DNA of 64,000 nt from Mesobacterium_A sp034670065 (GTDB lineage: Bacteria > Pseudomonadota > Alphaproteobacteria > Rhodobacterales > Rhodobacteraceae), in the NCBI GenBank assembly GCA_034670065.1, contig JAXMOG010000002.1, positions 248,001 through 312,000 on the forward strand. The letters run 5' to 3'. How positions within the stretch are numbered: position 1 is the first letter of the stretch; every line of letters starts with the position of its first letter. The notes under the pieces were generated by a model. The model was given only the letters and a program-made list of their open reading frames with translations. It had not been told where the DNA came from and ran no database searches. The translations under genes were made by a program, and so were the position numbers. This document shows, one piece after another, positions 1 to 7,961 of this stretch.

Positions 1-564
1 CGTGATGACACGCAGTTTCAACGCGGATAGCGGCACGGCGCCAAAGTATTCCTGGCTGGCGCAGTTGACCAGAATGTCGGTTCCAATCTGGTTGGCCTGT
101 TCGTTCAGCGCCTTGGCAATCTGGTCGCGCCAGTAGTCATACAGGTTTGTGCCACGGCGGGTTTTCAAACGGCTGCCCATTTCCAAACGATAGGGTTGGA
201 TGGCATCTTTGGGGCGCAGCAGACCATAAAGGCCGGACAAAATGCGCAAGTGATCCTGCGCCCAGTTCATTTCATCTTCGTCCAGCGAACCGGCTTCCAG
301 ACCAATGTAGGTATCCCCTGCAAAGGCCAATGCTGCAGGGCGCAGCGCATCGGATTCGGGTGTATCGGTGAAGGTGCGATACCGATCTCGGTTCAGACGG
401 GCCAGATCATCGGATAAATCCATCAGCTTGCGCAAATCCCCCAGCGTTTGGTTGCGCATGGTCTTGGCCAGCCTGTTTGCATCTTCGGCAAAGGCGGGTT
501 CTGTCATCTGGATCGAACGCTCGCTCCAGTCCAATCGTTTGGCGGGGGAAATTACGGTCAGCAT
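1..564 (-). CDS. yaaA: Peroxide stress protein YaaA (partial, C-terminus off the window)
   Basis: The reverse strand from 564 reads MLTVISPAKRLDW, the N-terminal signature of the YaaA/DUF328 family, and continues with EPAFAED and DLRKLM segments typical of it. 188 codons are present and the frame is still open at base 1. The family is usually about 255 residues, so roughly the last quarter is missing. In E. coli YaaA limits free iron during hydrogen peroxide stress; that role is taken from the family. The gene starts 29 nt after the recQ stop on the same strand, so the two are probably co-transcribed. The family assignment is firm. Confidence 0.93.
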   Translation of the reverse strand, partial: MLTVISPAKRLDWSERSIQMTEPAFAEDANRLAKTMRNQTLGDLRKLMDLSDDLARLNRDRYRTFTDTPESDALRPAALAFAGDTYIGLEAGSLDEDEMNWAQDHLRILSGLYGLLRPKDAIQPYRLEMGSRLKTRRGTNLYDYWRDQIAKALNEQANQIGTDILVNCASQEYFGAVPLSALKLRVIT

Positions 565-593
565 GGCAGCCCTCTTTCGGTGTTCAGGGGGAT

Positions 594-2651
594 TTAGTCC
601 GCTTCGGTCAATACGTCCAGAAATGCAGCGCCAAAACGTTCCGTCCGCTTTTCGCCAAGGATACGGGTTAAGCCATCCAAGCTGGGCGGTCGCTGCTGCG
701 CCACCTTGGCCAATAGGCTGGCCGAACAGCTGAGTGGTTTGTCCAGACCCTCTGGCCCACGCGCCAAATCCGCCTGCGCCTGAATCAACCGATCATACAG
801 CGCCCCGGCCTCTGCGCCGGCCATCTTGCGCCGCGCCGGATGCATTTGTGGCGTATCGCCTGCAACGACCGATAGGAACTCTTGGCCGTATCGTTCTAGC
901 TTCTTGCTGCCGATCCCGTTGATGCCCGCCATATCGTCCAGCGATTGTGGCCGCGTTTCTGCGATCTCGATCAGGGTGCGGTCCGGGAAGATGACATAGG
1001 CCGGAACACGCGCCGCTTCGGCCAGCGCACGGCGTTTGGCCTTCAGCGCAGACAACAGCGGCGCATCCTCATCAGATACCATGGCGCGAACAGCGGGGCG
1101 GCGGCGTTCTTTGGCATTTTGAATGCTGTCGCGCCGCAGAGTGATCGTTGCTTCACCGCGTAGCAGGGGCAGCGCAGCATCGGTCATCACCAAAGCGCCG
1201 TGCCGTTCGGCATCCGGGCGAAACAGGTCACGGCCCATCATCTGGCGGAATACAGCCTGCCATTGATGGCGGGTCATGTCCTTGCCAACGCCGAAAGTGG
1301 GTAAGGTATCGTGACTACGCTGGCGCACTTTGTCCGTCTCGTTGCCGATCAGGATGTCAATCAAATGCCCCGCGCCAAAGCTCTCGCCTGTGCGCAGAGC
1401 AGCCGACAATGCCTTGCGGACGGATTCTGTGCCATCAAAAGTCTCGGGCGGGCGATCACACAGATCACAGTTTCCACATCCGGTGGCCGTTTCACCGAAA
1501 TAGGACAAAAGCGTTTTGCGGCGGCATTCCAGCGCTTCGGCCAATCCAAGCAGGGCGTTCAGGCGGCCGTGATCCGCTGCGCGGCGTTCAGGGGGGGCCA
1601 ATCCTTCGTCGATTTGGGACCGCCGCAACCGAATGTCATCTGCGCCAAACAGTGTAAGTGTTTCTGCTGGCGCGCCATCACGCCCGCTGCGGCCAATCTC
1701 TTGGTAGTACGACTCAATCGATTTGGGCAAATCCGCATGGGCAACCCAGCGGATATCAGGCTTGTCCACGCCCATGCCAAAGGCCACGGTGGCAACAACA
1801 ATCAGGCCATCCTCTGTGGCAAAGCGTTCTTCGACGGCGCGCCGGTCATCCGGGGCCATCCCACCATGGTAATTACATGCGCTGTGGCCATCATCGCGCA
1901 GCGCCTTGGCCAGAGTTTCGGTTTTGGCGCGAGTGCCGCAATAAACGATGCCCGACTGCCCGCGCCGGGCGGCGGCAAAATCCATGATCTGGCGTCGTGG
2001 CCCGTCTTTGGGGGCAAAGGCCAGATGCAGGTTGGGCCGGTCAAATCCCCGAAGAAACGTTTGAGGTTGCACGCCATTGAACAGTCGCTGAACAATTTCT
2101 TCCTGAGTTTCAGCATCCGCAGTGGCGGTAAAAGCGGCAAGCGGTACATCCAGAGATTCACGCAACGCGCCGATGCGCAGGTAATCAGGGCGGAAGTCAT
2201 GTCCCCATTGGCTGACGCAATGCGCTTCGTCTACGGCAATAAGCGATACACCCGCTTGGGCCAGCATGCGCTGCGTGCCGGTTGCGGCCAACCGTTCTGG
2301 CGCAAGGTACAAAAGCTTCAGCGACCCATTGTGCAATGCATCCCAGATAGCGTTGTTTTCGTCTTCGGTATTGGCCGATGTCAGCGCACCAGCCGCAACA
2401 CCAGCCTCGCGCAGTCCACGAACCTGATCGCGCATCAACGCGATCAGTGGTGATATCACCACCGTCACCCCATCGCGCAATAGCGCGGGGAGTTGAAAGC
2501 ATAGGGACTTGCCCCCGCCCGTGGGCATGATGGCCAGAACATTTTCGCCCTGTGTAACGGCGGAAACGATCTCTTCCTGTGCGGGGCGGAAGGCGTCGAA
2601 TCCAAAAATGTCACGCAAAAGCGCGCTGGCACCTGTCAGGTCGCGGGGCAT
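594..2651 (-). CDS. recQ: ATP-dependent DNA helicase RecQ
   Basis: 685 residues. The 3'-to-5' superfamily 2 helicase core shows Walker A TGGGKS (44-49), DEAHC (141-145) and the motif VI sequence GRSGRDG. A CGNCDLC cysteine cluster marks the zinc-binding RecQ-Ct region. An HRDC domain follows, with the helix-hairpin-like GINGIGSKKLERYG. A second HRDC-like stretch, LTRILGEKRTERFG, closes the protein, making it longer than the roughly 610 residues of E. coli RecQ. It acts in recombination repair and stalled-fork processing. It is followed by yaaA and preceded 86 nt upstream by the YggT-family gene on the same strand. No SOS-type GTTC-N7-GTTC box was seen upstream. Confidence 0.97.
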   Translation of the reverse strand: MPRDLTGASALLRDIFGFDAFRPAQEEIVSAVTQGENVLAIMPTGGGKSLCFQLPALLRDGVTVVISPLIALMRDQVRGLREAGVAAGALTSANTEDENNAIWDALHNGSLKLLYLAPERLAATGTQRMLAQAGVSLIAVDEAHCVSQWGHDFRPDYLRIGALRESLDVPLAAFTATADAETQEEIVQRLFNGVQPQTFLRGFDRPNLHLAFAPKDGPRRQIMDFAAARRGQSGIVYCGTRAKTETLAKALRDDGHSACNYHGGMAPDDRRAVEERFATEDGLIVVATVAFGMGVDKPDIRWVAHADLPKSIESYYQEIGRSGRDGAPAETLTLFGADDIRLRRSQIDEGLAPPERRAADHGRLNALLGLAEALECRRKTLLSYFGETATGCGNCDLCDRPPETFDGTESVRKALSAALRTGESFGAGHLIDILIGNETDKVRQRSHDTLPTFGVGKDMTRHQWQAVFRQMMGRDLFRPDAERHGALVMTDAALPLLRGEATITLRRDSIQNAKERRRPAVRAMVSDEDAPLLSALKAKRRALAEAARVPAYVIFPDRTLIEIAETRPQSLDDMAGINGIGSKKLERYGQEFLSVVAGDTPQMHPARRKMAGAEAGALYDRLIQAQADLARGPEGLDKPLSCSASLLAKVAQQRPPSLDGLTRILGEKRTERFGAAFLDVLTEAD

Positions 2652-2737
2652 TTTGAACCTGCGATTTGTCTAAATCTGCTCGATCCCTGACAGTCCCATA
2701 CTAATGCTTGGTTAACAAGGCCGAGAGGCCAGCTGCA

Positions 2738-3025
2738 TCAGTAAAAGAGAGCGGCATTGTTGATCAGCACGATCCGGATCACCGCAACGCCGATCAGCAC
2801 GATCAGCGGCGCCAGATCAAGACCACCCATGCTGGGCAACATCCGGCGGATCGGACCATAGAGCGGTTCCAGTAGGCGGTTCAACCCATACCAAACCTGG
2901 GCGACCAATTGCTGACGCAGGTTCAGAACCTGAAAGTTGATCAGCCAACTCATGATCACATGGGCGATGATAACGAACCAGACGATGTCCAGAAGCATCA
3001 TCAGGATTTGGAACAGCGATTGCAT
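2738..3025 (-). CDS. YggT family integral membrane protein
   Basis: 95 residues with two hydrophobic segments, one near the N-terminus (ILMMLLDIVWFVIIAHVIMS) and one near the C-terminus (LIVLIGVAVIRIVLI). The central segment contains LLEPLYGPIRRMLP, the conserved YggT-family loop. The family is found near cell-division or osmotic-stress genes in many bacteria, but its biochemical role is not settled. The gene lies upstream of recQ on the same strand and is divergent from the thioesterase gene at 3155. The start at 3025 gives the whole family length. Confidence 0.9.
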   Translation of the reverse strand: MQSLFQILMMLLDIVWFVIIAHVIMSWLINFQVLNLRQQLVAQVWYGLNRLLEPLYGPIRRMLPSMGGLDLAPLIVLIGVAVIRIVLINNAALFY

Positions 3026-3154
3026 CGAAATGTCCTTTGTTGCCGGGCGCGTAAGACCTAGTCATCAAAGGGGCAAAGGGCAAGAGTGCCGCGAGGTTCT
3101 GGTTGACGCCGCGGCGCAGCATTGCCAAACCGCTCCAATCCAAGGAGGGTCGCG

Positions 3155-3694
3155 ATGTATCCGTTTTTACGCATGGTCAAAGAGCTACTGGTGAACCGCA
3201 AGGCAGAGCCGCTGCCGCTGACGGGCACACATATCTCTCACCACATCTGTTGGCCTTGGGATCTGGATATCTGGATGGAACTGAACAACGGGCGCACTCT
3301 GACGATCTTTGATCTGGGGCGCATTCCGCTGGCGCATCGCACCGGTTTGATCGGCGCTTTGCGTGAAAACGGTTGGGGCCTGACGATGGCCGGCGCGTCA
3401 GTGCGCTATCGCCGCCGCATTCGTATGTTTGACCGGGTGACGATGCGCAGCCGCGCTGTATGTTGGGATGACAAGTTTTTGTATCTTGAACAGTCGATGT
3501 GGAGAAAAGACGGCCAATGCGCCAATCACATCGTCTATCGCTCGGCTGTCACCAGTAAAACTGGGATTGTGCCACCGGCGCAGGTTGTCGCTGCCATGGG
3601 GTCATCGGCTGAATCGCCCCCCGCGCCTGATTGGATTGCCACGTGGATTGAGGCAGAAGCCCAGCGTCCTTGGCCGCCGATGCAAGACAAATAA
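3155..3694 (+). CDS. Acyl-CoA thioesterase-like hotdog protein (THEM6/4HBT type)
   Basis: 179 residues from the ATG at 3155, chosen because AAGGAGGG (3142-3149) sits 5 nt upstream; an in-frame ATG at 3122 has no such site. The segment CWPWDLDIWMELNNGR resembles the D-x-x-x-x-x-N-N-G-R active-site helix entry of THEM6-like 4HBT thioesterases. RYRRRIRMFD and the following strands fit a hotdog fold. A cytosolic thioester hydrolase is likely; the substrate is unknown. It is divergent from the YggT-family gene. The UMF1 transporter follows after 78 nt, possibly in the same transcript. Confidence 0.78.
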   Translation: MYPFLRMVKELLVNRKAEPLPLTGTHISHHICWPWDLDIWMELNNGRTLTIFDLGRIPLAHRTGLIGALRENGWGLTMAGASVRYRRRIRMFDRVTMRSRAVCWDDKFLYLEQSMWRKDGQCANHIVYRSAVTSKTGIVPPAQVVAAMGSSAESPPAPDWIATWIEAEAQRPWPPMQDK

Positions 3695-3727
3695 TTCCTA
3701 CCCCAACGTCAAAGCTTTCTTGCCAGA

Positions 3728-3763
3728 CCCCTGCAATGCGGTATTGAACCAGATAGCAGGGGG
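3728..3763 (+). promoter_or_regulatory. Hairpin overlapping the Shine-Dalgarno of the UMF1 transporter gene
   Basis: CCCCTGC (3728-3734) is perfectly complementary to GCAGGGG (3756-3762). The G-run of the right arm is the only Shine-Dalgarno-like sequence before the ATG at 3773. If the stem forms, it would mask the ribosome binding site. This is inferred from base complementarity only. Confidence 0.35.
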
Positions 3764-3772
3764 ATATTCTGA

Positions 3773-5155
3773 ATGGCGATTTCGCAACGCAAGCGCATCT
3801 GGGGCTGGATGTTCTTTGATTGGGCGCAACAGCCCTATGCGACGCTTGGTCTGACGTTTATCTTCGGCCCCTATTTCGCTTGGGTCGCCGCCTCCTGCTA
3901 TATTGAGTCCGGCTTAGACGGGGCCAGTGCCCGTGCGCAGGCGCAGGGCTTATGGTCCAGCGCACAAACAGTTTCAGGGCTATTTATTGCGCTGACCGCG
4001 CCGGTTCTGGGCGCATGGGCCGATGCGTCGGGCCGGAAAAGGCCTTGGTTCTGGTTGTTCACCATCATTGCCGTCATCTGTGCGGCCGCGCTGTGGGGGC
4101 TATTGCCGGATGGGACCGGCCTGACCTTGGCTCTGATCGCATTCTGGGTCGGGTTCACGGCGTCGGAATCCGCTATGAACCTGAACAATTCGATCCTGCC
4201 CAGTTTGGGTGACGCCAAGGATGTCGGCCGGATCAGTGGCAATGCCGTCTCTTTTGGCTATTGGGGTGGGGTCACTGCGCTGTTCATTATGTTGCTGTTT
4301 ATCGCAGAAAACGAAAACGGTGTTACGCTGTTGGGTCGCGGACCAGCGTTTGGGCTTGATCCGGAAATGCGCGAGGGCACGCGCTTTGTCGGACCATTTA
4401 TCGCTATATGGTTCGCTGTGTTTATGGTTCCGTTCTTCATGTGGAACCGCGACGCGCCCGTCGTTGCCACAGCCAGACCACGCCTAAGCGCAGTGAACCG
4501 CGAATTGATGAACACGTTCCGCCGCGTGGTGAAACGCAAGTCACTGCGCAGCTTCCTGTTGGGCTCTATGCTGTATCGGGATGCTCTGGTCGCGCTGTAC
4601 AGCTATGGCGGTATTTACGCCAAGCTGGTGTTGGGTTGGGAGATTGTGCAAATCGGTGTCTTTGGCATCATCGCGGCAATCGCGGCTGCGATCCTGTCTT
4701 GGGTTGGGGGTATTGCCGATCAACGCTATGGCCCGAAACCTGTTATTGCACTGTGCTGTATGGTTCTGATTTTGGTGGTCTGCATCATGGTTGGAATGTC
4801 GCGCGAAAGCATGTTTGGCATTCCTTTGGTCGAAGGCTCCATCGTTCCGGATGTGATCTTCTATGTCTGTGGGGCAATCATTGGTGGGGCCGGGGGTGTT
4901 TTGTATTCGGCGTCACGTTCGATGATGGTTCGCCACACGGATCCAGAACGCCCGGCTGAAGCATTCGGGCTATTTGCGTTGACGGGCAAAGCAACGGCAT
5001 TTCTTGCCCCTGCATTAATCACAGTCTTCACGTTCGTGACCAATAACAACCAATTGGGGTTTCTTCCCATCATCTTTCTTTTGTTGGGCGGGCTTGTTCT
5101 GCTATCGTGGGTTAAACCGGACGGAGACCGAGCAGAATGGTCCGAACAACCCTGA
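3773..5155 (+). CDS. MFS transporter, UMF1/Atg22-like family
   Basis: 460 residues with about 12 hydrophobic segments. The N-terminal WGWMFFDWAQQPYATL is the recognisable UMF1-family opening (FDWAxxPY), and GAWADASGRKRPW is the MFS loop between helices 2 and 3. It is a cytoplasmic-membrane secondary transporter. Eukaryotic Atg22 exports amino acids from vacuoles, but bacterial substrates are not established. The stop overlaps the mepA start by 19 nt, so translation is probably coupled with the murein endopeptidase. A role in recycling wall-derived peptides or amino acids would fit that context, but this is inference. Confidence 0.88.
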   Translation: MAISQRKRIWGWMFFDWAQQPYATLGLTFIFGPYFAWVAASCYIESGLDGASARAQAQGLWSSAQTVSGLFIALTAPVLGAWADASGRKRPWFWLFTIIAVICAAALWGLLPDGTGLTLALIAFWVGFTASESAMNLNNSILPSLGDAKDVGRISGNAVSFGYWGGVTALFIMLLFIAENENGVTLLGRGPAFGLDPEMREGTRFVGPFIAIWFAVFMVPFFMWNRDAPVVATARPRLSAVNRELMNTFRRVVKRKSLRSFLLGSMLYRDALVALYSYGGIYAKLVLGWEIVQIGVFGIIAAIAAAILSWVGGIADQRYGPKPVIALCCMVLILVVCIMVGMSRESMFGIPLVEGSIVPDVIFYVCGAIIGGAGGVLYSASRSMMVRHTDPERPAEAFGLFALTGKATAFLAPALITVFTFVTNNNQLGFLPIIFLLLGGLVLLSWVKPDGDRAEWSEQP

Positions 5156-6048
5156 TACTTTCGCTGCTGTTGGCTTTGACAGCTTGCGGCCTTGAAAAAG
5201 AAGCCCCCGAGCGCACAGAAAGCCGCGCCAGTGCTGGTGTGTTAAGTACCAAAAGTGCCAAGCAACTGTTTGGCAGCAAACCAGCTGGATCGCTCCAATC
5301 TGAAGCCTCTCATGGCTCTTACGCCAAGGGATGTTTGGCCGGCGCGGTGCAATTGCCGGAAAGCGGGCCAACGTGGCAGGCGATGCGCCTTAGCCGAAAC
5401 CGAAACTGGGGCCATCCTGAACTGATAGATTTCGTTAAAGGCTTGTCGCGCAAGGCCGCGCGATTGCCCGGATGGGAAGGCCTGTATGTCGGGGATTTGT
5501 CGCAACCCCGCGGTGGGCCGATGTTAACAGGCCATCGCAGTCATCAGATTGGACTGGATGCAGATATTTGGATGCTGCCGCCCAAACGGCTGAACTTGAC
5601 AGCGGCAGAACGCGAAAACATCTCATCCATTTCGCTACGTCGTTCTTCTGGGGCCTATACCAATGGGAACTGGACGCGGCAGCATATGGACGTGATGAAA
5701 GCCGCCGCCCAAGACCCGCGCGTGGCCCGTATCTTTGTGTTTCCGGGCGCCAAAGTTGCTATGTGCAAAATGGAAAAAGGCAATCGCGCGTGGTTGCGCA
5801 AGATCCGTCCTTGGTGGGGGCATCACTATCATTTCCATGTGCGTTTGAAATGTCCCAAAGGGTCAAAAGGCTGCGTAAACCAAGCGTCACCGCCCGCCGG
5901 GGATGGCTGCAAGGACGCACAAACCTGGGTGAACAATATTCTCAATCCGCCGCCGCCAAACCCGAACGCGCCGCCGCCGAAACCACGCCGTGAATTAACA
6001 ATGGCCGATCTGCCCAATCAATGCGCATCTGTTCTTTCCGCTCGCTGA
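5137..6048 (+). CDS. mepA: Penicillin-insensitive murein endopeptidase MepA (lipoprotein)
   Basis: 303 residues. The N-terminus is a lipoprotein signal with lipobox LTAC (Cys17), unlike the cleaved periplasmic signal of E. coli MepA. Zinc-site motifs of the LAS metallopeptidase family are present: HQIGLDAD (His136, Asp143) and WWGHHYHFHVRL. The enzyme cleaves D-Ala-meso-DAP crosslinks in peptidoglycan. The C-terminus has a proline-rich stretch around residues 265-280. The gene overlaps the transporter upstream by 19 nt and the esterase-like lipoprotein downstream by 28 nt, a compact three-gene operon. Confidence 0.93.
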   Translation: MVRTTLILSLLLALTACGLEKEAPERTESRASAGVLSTKSAKQLFGSKPAGSLQSEASHGSYAKGCLAGAVQLPESGPTWQAMRLSRNRNWGHPELIDFVKGLSRKAARLPGWEGLYVGDLSQPRGGPMLTGHRSHQIGLDADIWMLPPKRLNLTAAERENISSISLRRSSGAYTNGNWTRQHMDVMKAAAQDPRVARIFVFPGAKVAMCKMEKGNRAWLRKIRPWWGHHYHFHVRLKCPKGSKGCVNQASPPAGDGCKDAQTWVNNILNPPPPNPNAPPPKPRRELTMADLPNQCASVLSAR

Positions 6049-6911
6049 GTTGCGCTGCAATGGTGTTTCTGGCCGCCTGCGTAGGCGCGGCCGAACCACA
6101 GAAAACGCAACTGGTCGGCAAATATCTGTGGTTTGATACTCAGCGGTCTTTTGGCGGTTTCTCGGGGTTGGAAGTTAGCCCGGATGGGAACAGTTTTCAC
6201 GCAATCACTGACCAAGGCCTGTCGATAGACGGCACGTTCCAACGGGAGGATGGCGTGATCACCGCAGTGCAAACCGGGCGTTTGGACGAGCTGATCGGCC
6301 CGGATGGTATCGCCATTTGGCGTAACGAGGTGCGAGACGCCGAAGGTTTGGCCACTTTGCCCAATGGCCAGTTCGCCGTATCGTTTGAGGGTATTCACAA
6401 GGTGCTTCTGTTTACCGACACCGAGCATTCCATTGAATTGCCGCAACATCCTGATTTTCCCGGCTTGTCCGATAACGCATCGCTCGAAGCTGCGGCGGCG
6501 GATTTCACCGGTGCGATCTATGTGATTCCCGAAAAATCAGGCCAAGTGACACGCCCGTTCAATGTTTACCGCTACAAGAACGGAGCGTGGGATGTGCCGT
6601 TTGCTGTGCCGCGCCGCAACGGATTTTTGGTCGTTGGATTGGATTTTGGTCCTGATGGGCTGTTGTACGTTTTGGAACGCGCCTTTGCAGGGTATGGATT
6701 TCAGTCTCGTATCCGCAGATTCAGTGTCACCCAAAACGGGTTAGAAGCAGAAGAAATTTTGATGCAGTCGCATGTATTTGAGTTTGACAACCTGGAGGGT
6801 TTGTCGGTCTGGCGCGACGCGCAGGGGCAAATTCGGCTGACTGCGCTGTCAGATGACAACTTTAATTTCTTCCAGCAAACGCAATTTGTGGAATTTGTCG
6901 TCAACGAATAA
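6021..6911 (+). CDS. Esterase-like activity of phytase family lipoprotein
   Basis: 296 residues. The signal ends in a lipobox-like LAAC (Cys20). The mature part begins with FGGFSGLEVSPDG and continues with beta-propeller-like repeats (FAVSFEGIHKV, ALSDDNFNFFQ), the pattern of the phytase-like esterase family. It is probably a cell-envelope protein; its substrate is unknown and phosphoesterase activity is not demonstrated for most members. The start lies inside the mepA 3' end (28-nt overlap), which suggests translational coupling. The reading frame and family are clear, the function is not. Confidence 0.8.
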   Translation: MRICSFRSLSCAAMVFLAACVGAAEPQKTQLVGKYLWFDTQRSFGGFSGLEVSPDGNSFHAITDQGLSIDGTFQREDGVITAVQTGRLDELIGPDGIAIWRNEVRDAEGLATLPNGQFAVSFEGIHKVLLFTDTEHSIELPQHPDFPGLSDNASLEAAAADFTGAIYVIPEKSGQVTRPFNVYRYKNGAWDVPFAVPRRNGFLVVGLDFGPDGLLYVLERAFAGYGFQSRIRRFSVTQNGLEAEEILMQSHVFEFDNLEGLSVWRDAQGQIRLTALSDDNFNFFQQTQFVEFVVNE

Positions 6912-7000
6912 CTTGCGTCGTTCCGGACTTTGACGTAAGCGGGCGCGTCCCCGATGGCCGGGGGCCAAGTCCCCGCAACCTTGCAAAAACGGGTTTTCAA

Positions 7001-7651
7001 ATGACCGGTAAACACCTTCCTGGCATTATTGCCATGGCTGCGATTGTCGTAGCGTCTAACTTTCTTGTCCAATTCCTGATCTTGGATGGCCTTCTGACCT
7101 GGGGCGCCTTCACCTATCCACTGGCCTTTTTGGTCACTGATGTAATGAACCGCGTCTATGGTGTGGCCGCAGCACGCAAAGTTGTGCTGGCCGGTTTTGT
7201 CACCGGGGTCGCGTGCTCGTTGATTGGCAGCCAGATTATGCTGCAGGGTGATGGCTACACCTATGCTGCAGTGCCGCTGCGTATTGCCGTTGGCTCTGGC
7301 ATTGCATTCCTTGTCGCGCAGCTAACCGACGTGACAGTGTTCAACCGCCTGCGCGGGGGCCAATGGTGGCGCGCGCCGCTGGTCAGCACGCTGGTTGGTT
7401 CTGCGTTGGACACCGTGATCTTCTTTTCGATCTCGTTCTCTGCCAGCATCACCGCCTTCGGTCCAAATGCCGATGCCGCTGTGAACTGGGCATGGGACGC
7501 TGTGCCGTTCATGAACAGCGGCCCGATGGCGCCACTGTGGGTCACTTTGGCTTTTGCTGACTGGCTGGTGAAACTGGCGCTGGCTCTGATCGCCTTGGTG
7601 CCTTTCCGATTGATCGTTTCTTGGGCACTTGCACAGCGCCAACCTGCTTAA
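7001..7651 (+). CDS. yhhQ: Queuosine precursor transporter (VUT/YhhQ family)
   Basis: 216 residues with about six membrane segments. PLAFLVTDVMNRVYG is the conserved family motif of the VUT/YhhQ proteins. E. coli YhhQ imports preQ0/preQ1 for tRNA queuosine modification, and that role is transferred here by homology. The 89-nt gap upstream contains a GGGG/CCCC hairpin but no convincing preQ1 riboswitch pseudoknot. The ribosome binding site is weak. A short stem (AACGC/GCGTT) followed by T residues near 7688-7707 could end the transcript. Confidence 0.9.
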   Translation: MTGKHLPGIIAMAAIVVASNFLVQFLILDGLLTWGAFTYPLAFLVTDVMNRVYGVAAARKVVLAGFVTGVACSLIGSQIMLQGDGYTYAAVPLRIAVGSGIAFLVAQLTDVTVFNRLRGGQWWRAPLVSTLVGSALDTVIFFSISFSASITAFGPNADAAVNWAWDAVPFMNSGPMAPLWVTLAFADWLVKLALALIALVPFRLIVSWALAQRQPA

Positions 7652-7716
7652 AGCTAAAAAAACGTTTTGAGATTCAGCTTTCACATGCAACGCTGAAGGT
7701 GCGTTTTTAACAGCTG

Positions 7717-7730
7717 AAAGGAGGTGATCC
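7717..7730 (+). promoter_or_regulatory. Extended, perfect Shine-Dalgarno sequence
   Basis: AAAGGAGGTGATCC is the exact complement of the usual 3' end of 16S rRNA (GGATCACCTCCTTT). It is placed 7 nt (counted from AGGAGG) before a GTG at 7732. It is far stronger than any other ribosome binding site in this window, most of which pair over only 4-6 nt. Confidence 0.75.
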
Positions 7731-7731
7731 A

Positions 7732-7788
7732 GTGTCAAGAGAACCATTGGAGAGAGGTGTCGGAACAGTTTGGGAGGCATTGACCTAG
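7732..7788 (+). CDS. Candidate 18-codon leader ORF upstream of arfB
   Basis: GTG at 7732 opens MSREPLERGVGTVWEALT and closes at TAG 7786-7788. Support comes from the perfect 14-nt Shine-Dalgarno in front of it and from its stop codon lying in the left arm of a perfect 7-bp hairpin. The peptide matches nothing I recognise. It could be a real small protein, a regulatory leader peptide, or a ribosome-binding decoy whose peptide does not matter. The next gene on the strand is arfB, after a terminator. Confidence 0.45.
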   Translation: MSREPLERGVGTVWEALT

Positions 7789-7856
7789 GGCAGACCCTAG
7801 GGTGGATTGCACCAAATTGGCAAAAGGTCTAACCGACCCCACCTCCGAAATTCTCG

Positions 7857-7887
7857 AAAGGGCCGCTCTATCTGGCGGCCCTTTTTT
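7857..7887 (+). terminator. Intrinsic terminator between the leader ORF and arfB
   Basis: A perfect 10-bp stem AAAGGGCCGC/GCGGCCCTTT (7857-7866 with 7875-7884, 8-nt loop) is followed by more T residues. It lies 75 nt before arfB, so it either ends a separate small transcript or attenuates arfB. Confidence 0.85.
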
Positions 7888-7961
7888 GTATGTTTTCTCA
7901 AGGAATGGCATAAGCACCAAAAGACGCCGGACTCCGGCAAATATGGCTGGCAGAGAGCACG

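Larger units (their letters stand above)
7711..7887 (+). ncRNA. Candidate structured leader or small RNA ahead of arfB
   Basis: The segment carries, in order, the extended Shine-Dalgarno, the 18-codon ORF and a perfect hairpin CCTAGGG/CCCTAGG (7784-7790 with 7795-7801, loop CAGA). A CACCTCC stretch (7840-7846) follows; it is the exact complement of GGAGGTG in the Shine-Dalgarno (7720-7726). An intrinsic terminator closes the segment. This is the architecture of a short independent transcript or of an attenuated 5' leader. Boundaries are approximate, no promoter is assigned, and no known RNA family was recognised. Confidence 0.4.

Noticed and set aside
1311..2453. 380-codon plus-strand ORF across recQ
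   Set aside because: It is fully antisense to recQ, has no ribosome binding site or recognisable domain, and follows from the GC-rich codon pattern of recQ.
6912..7000. Possible preQ1 riboswitch ahead of yhhQ
   Set aside because: Only a GGGG/CCCC hairpin is visible; the A-rich pseudoknot tail of preQ1 classes is not found.
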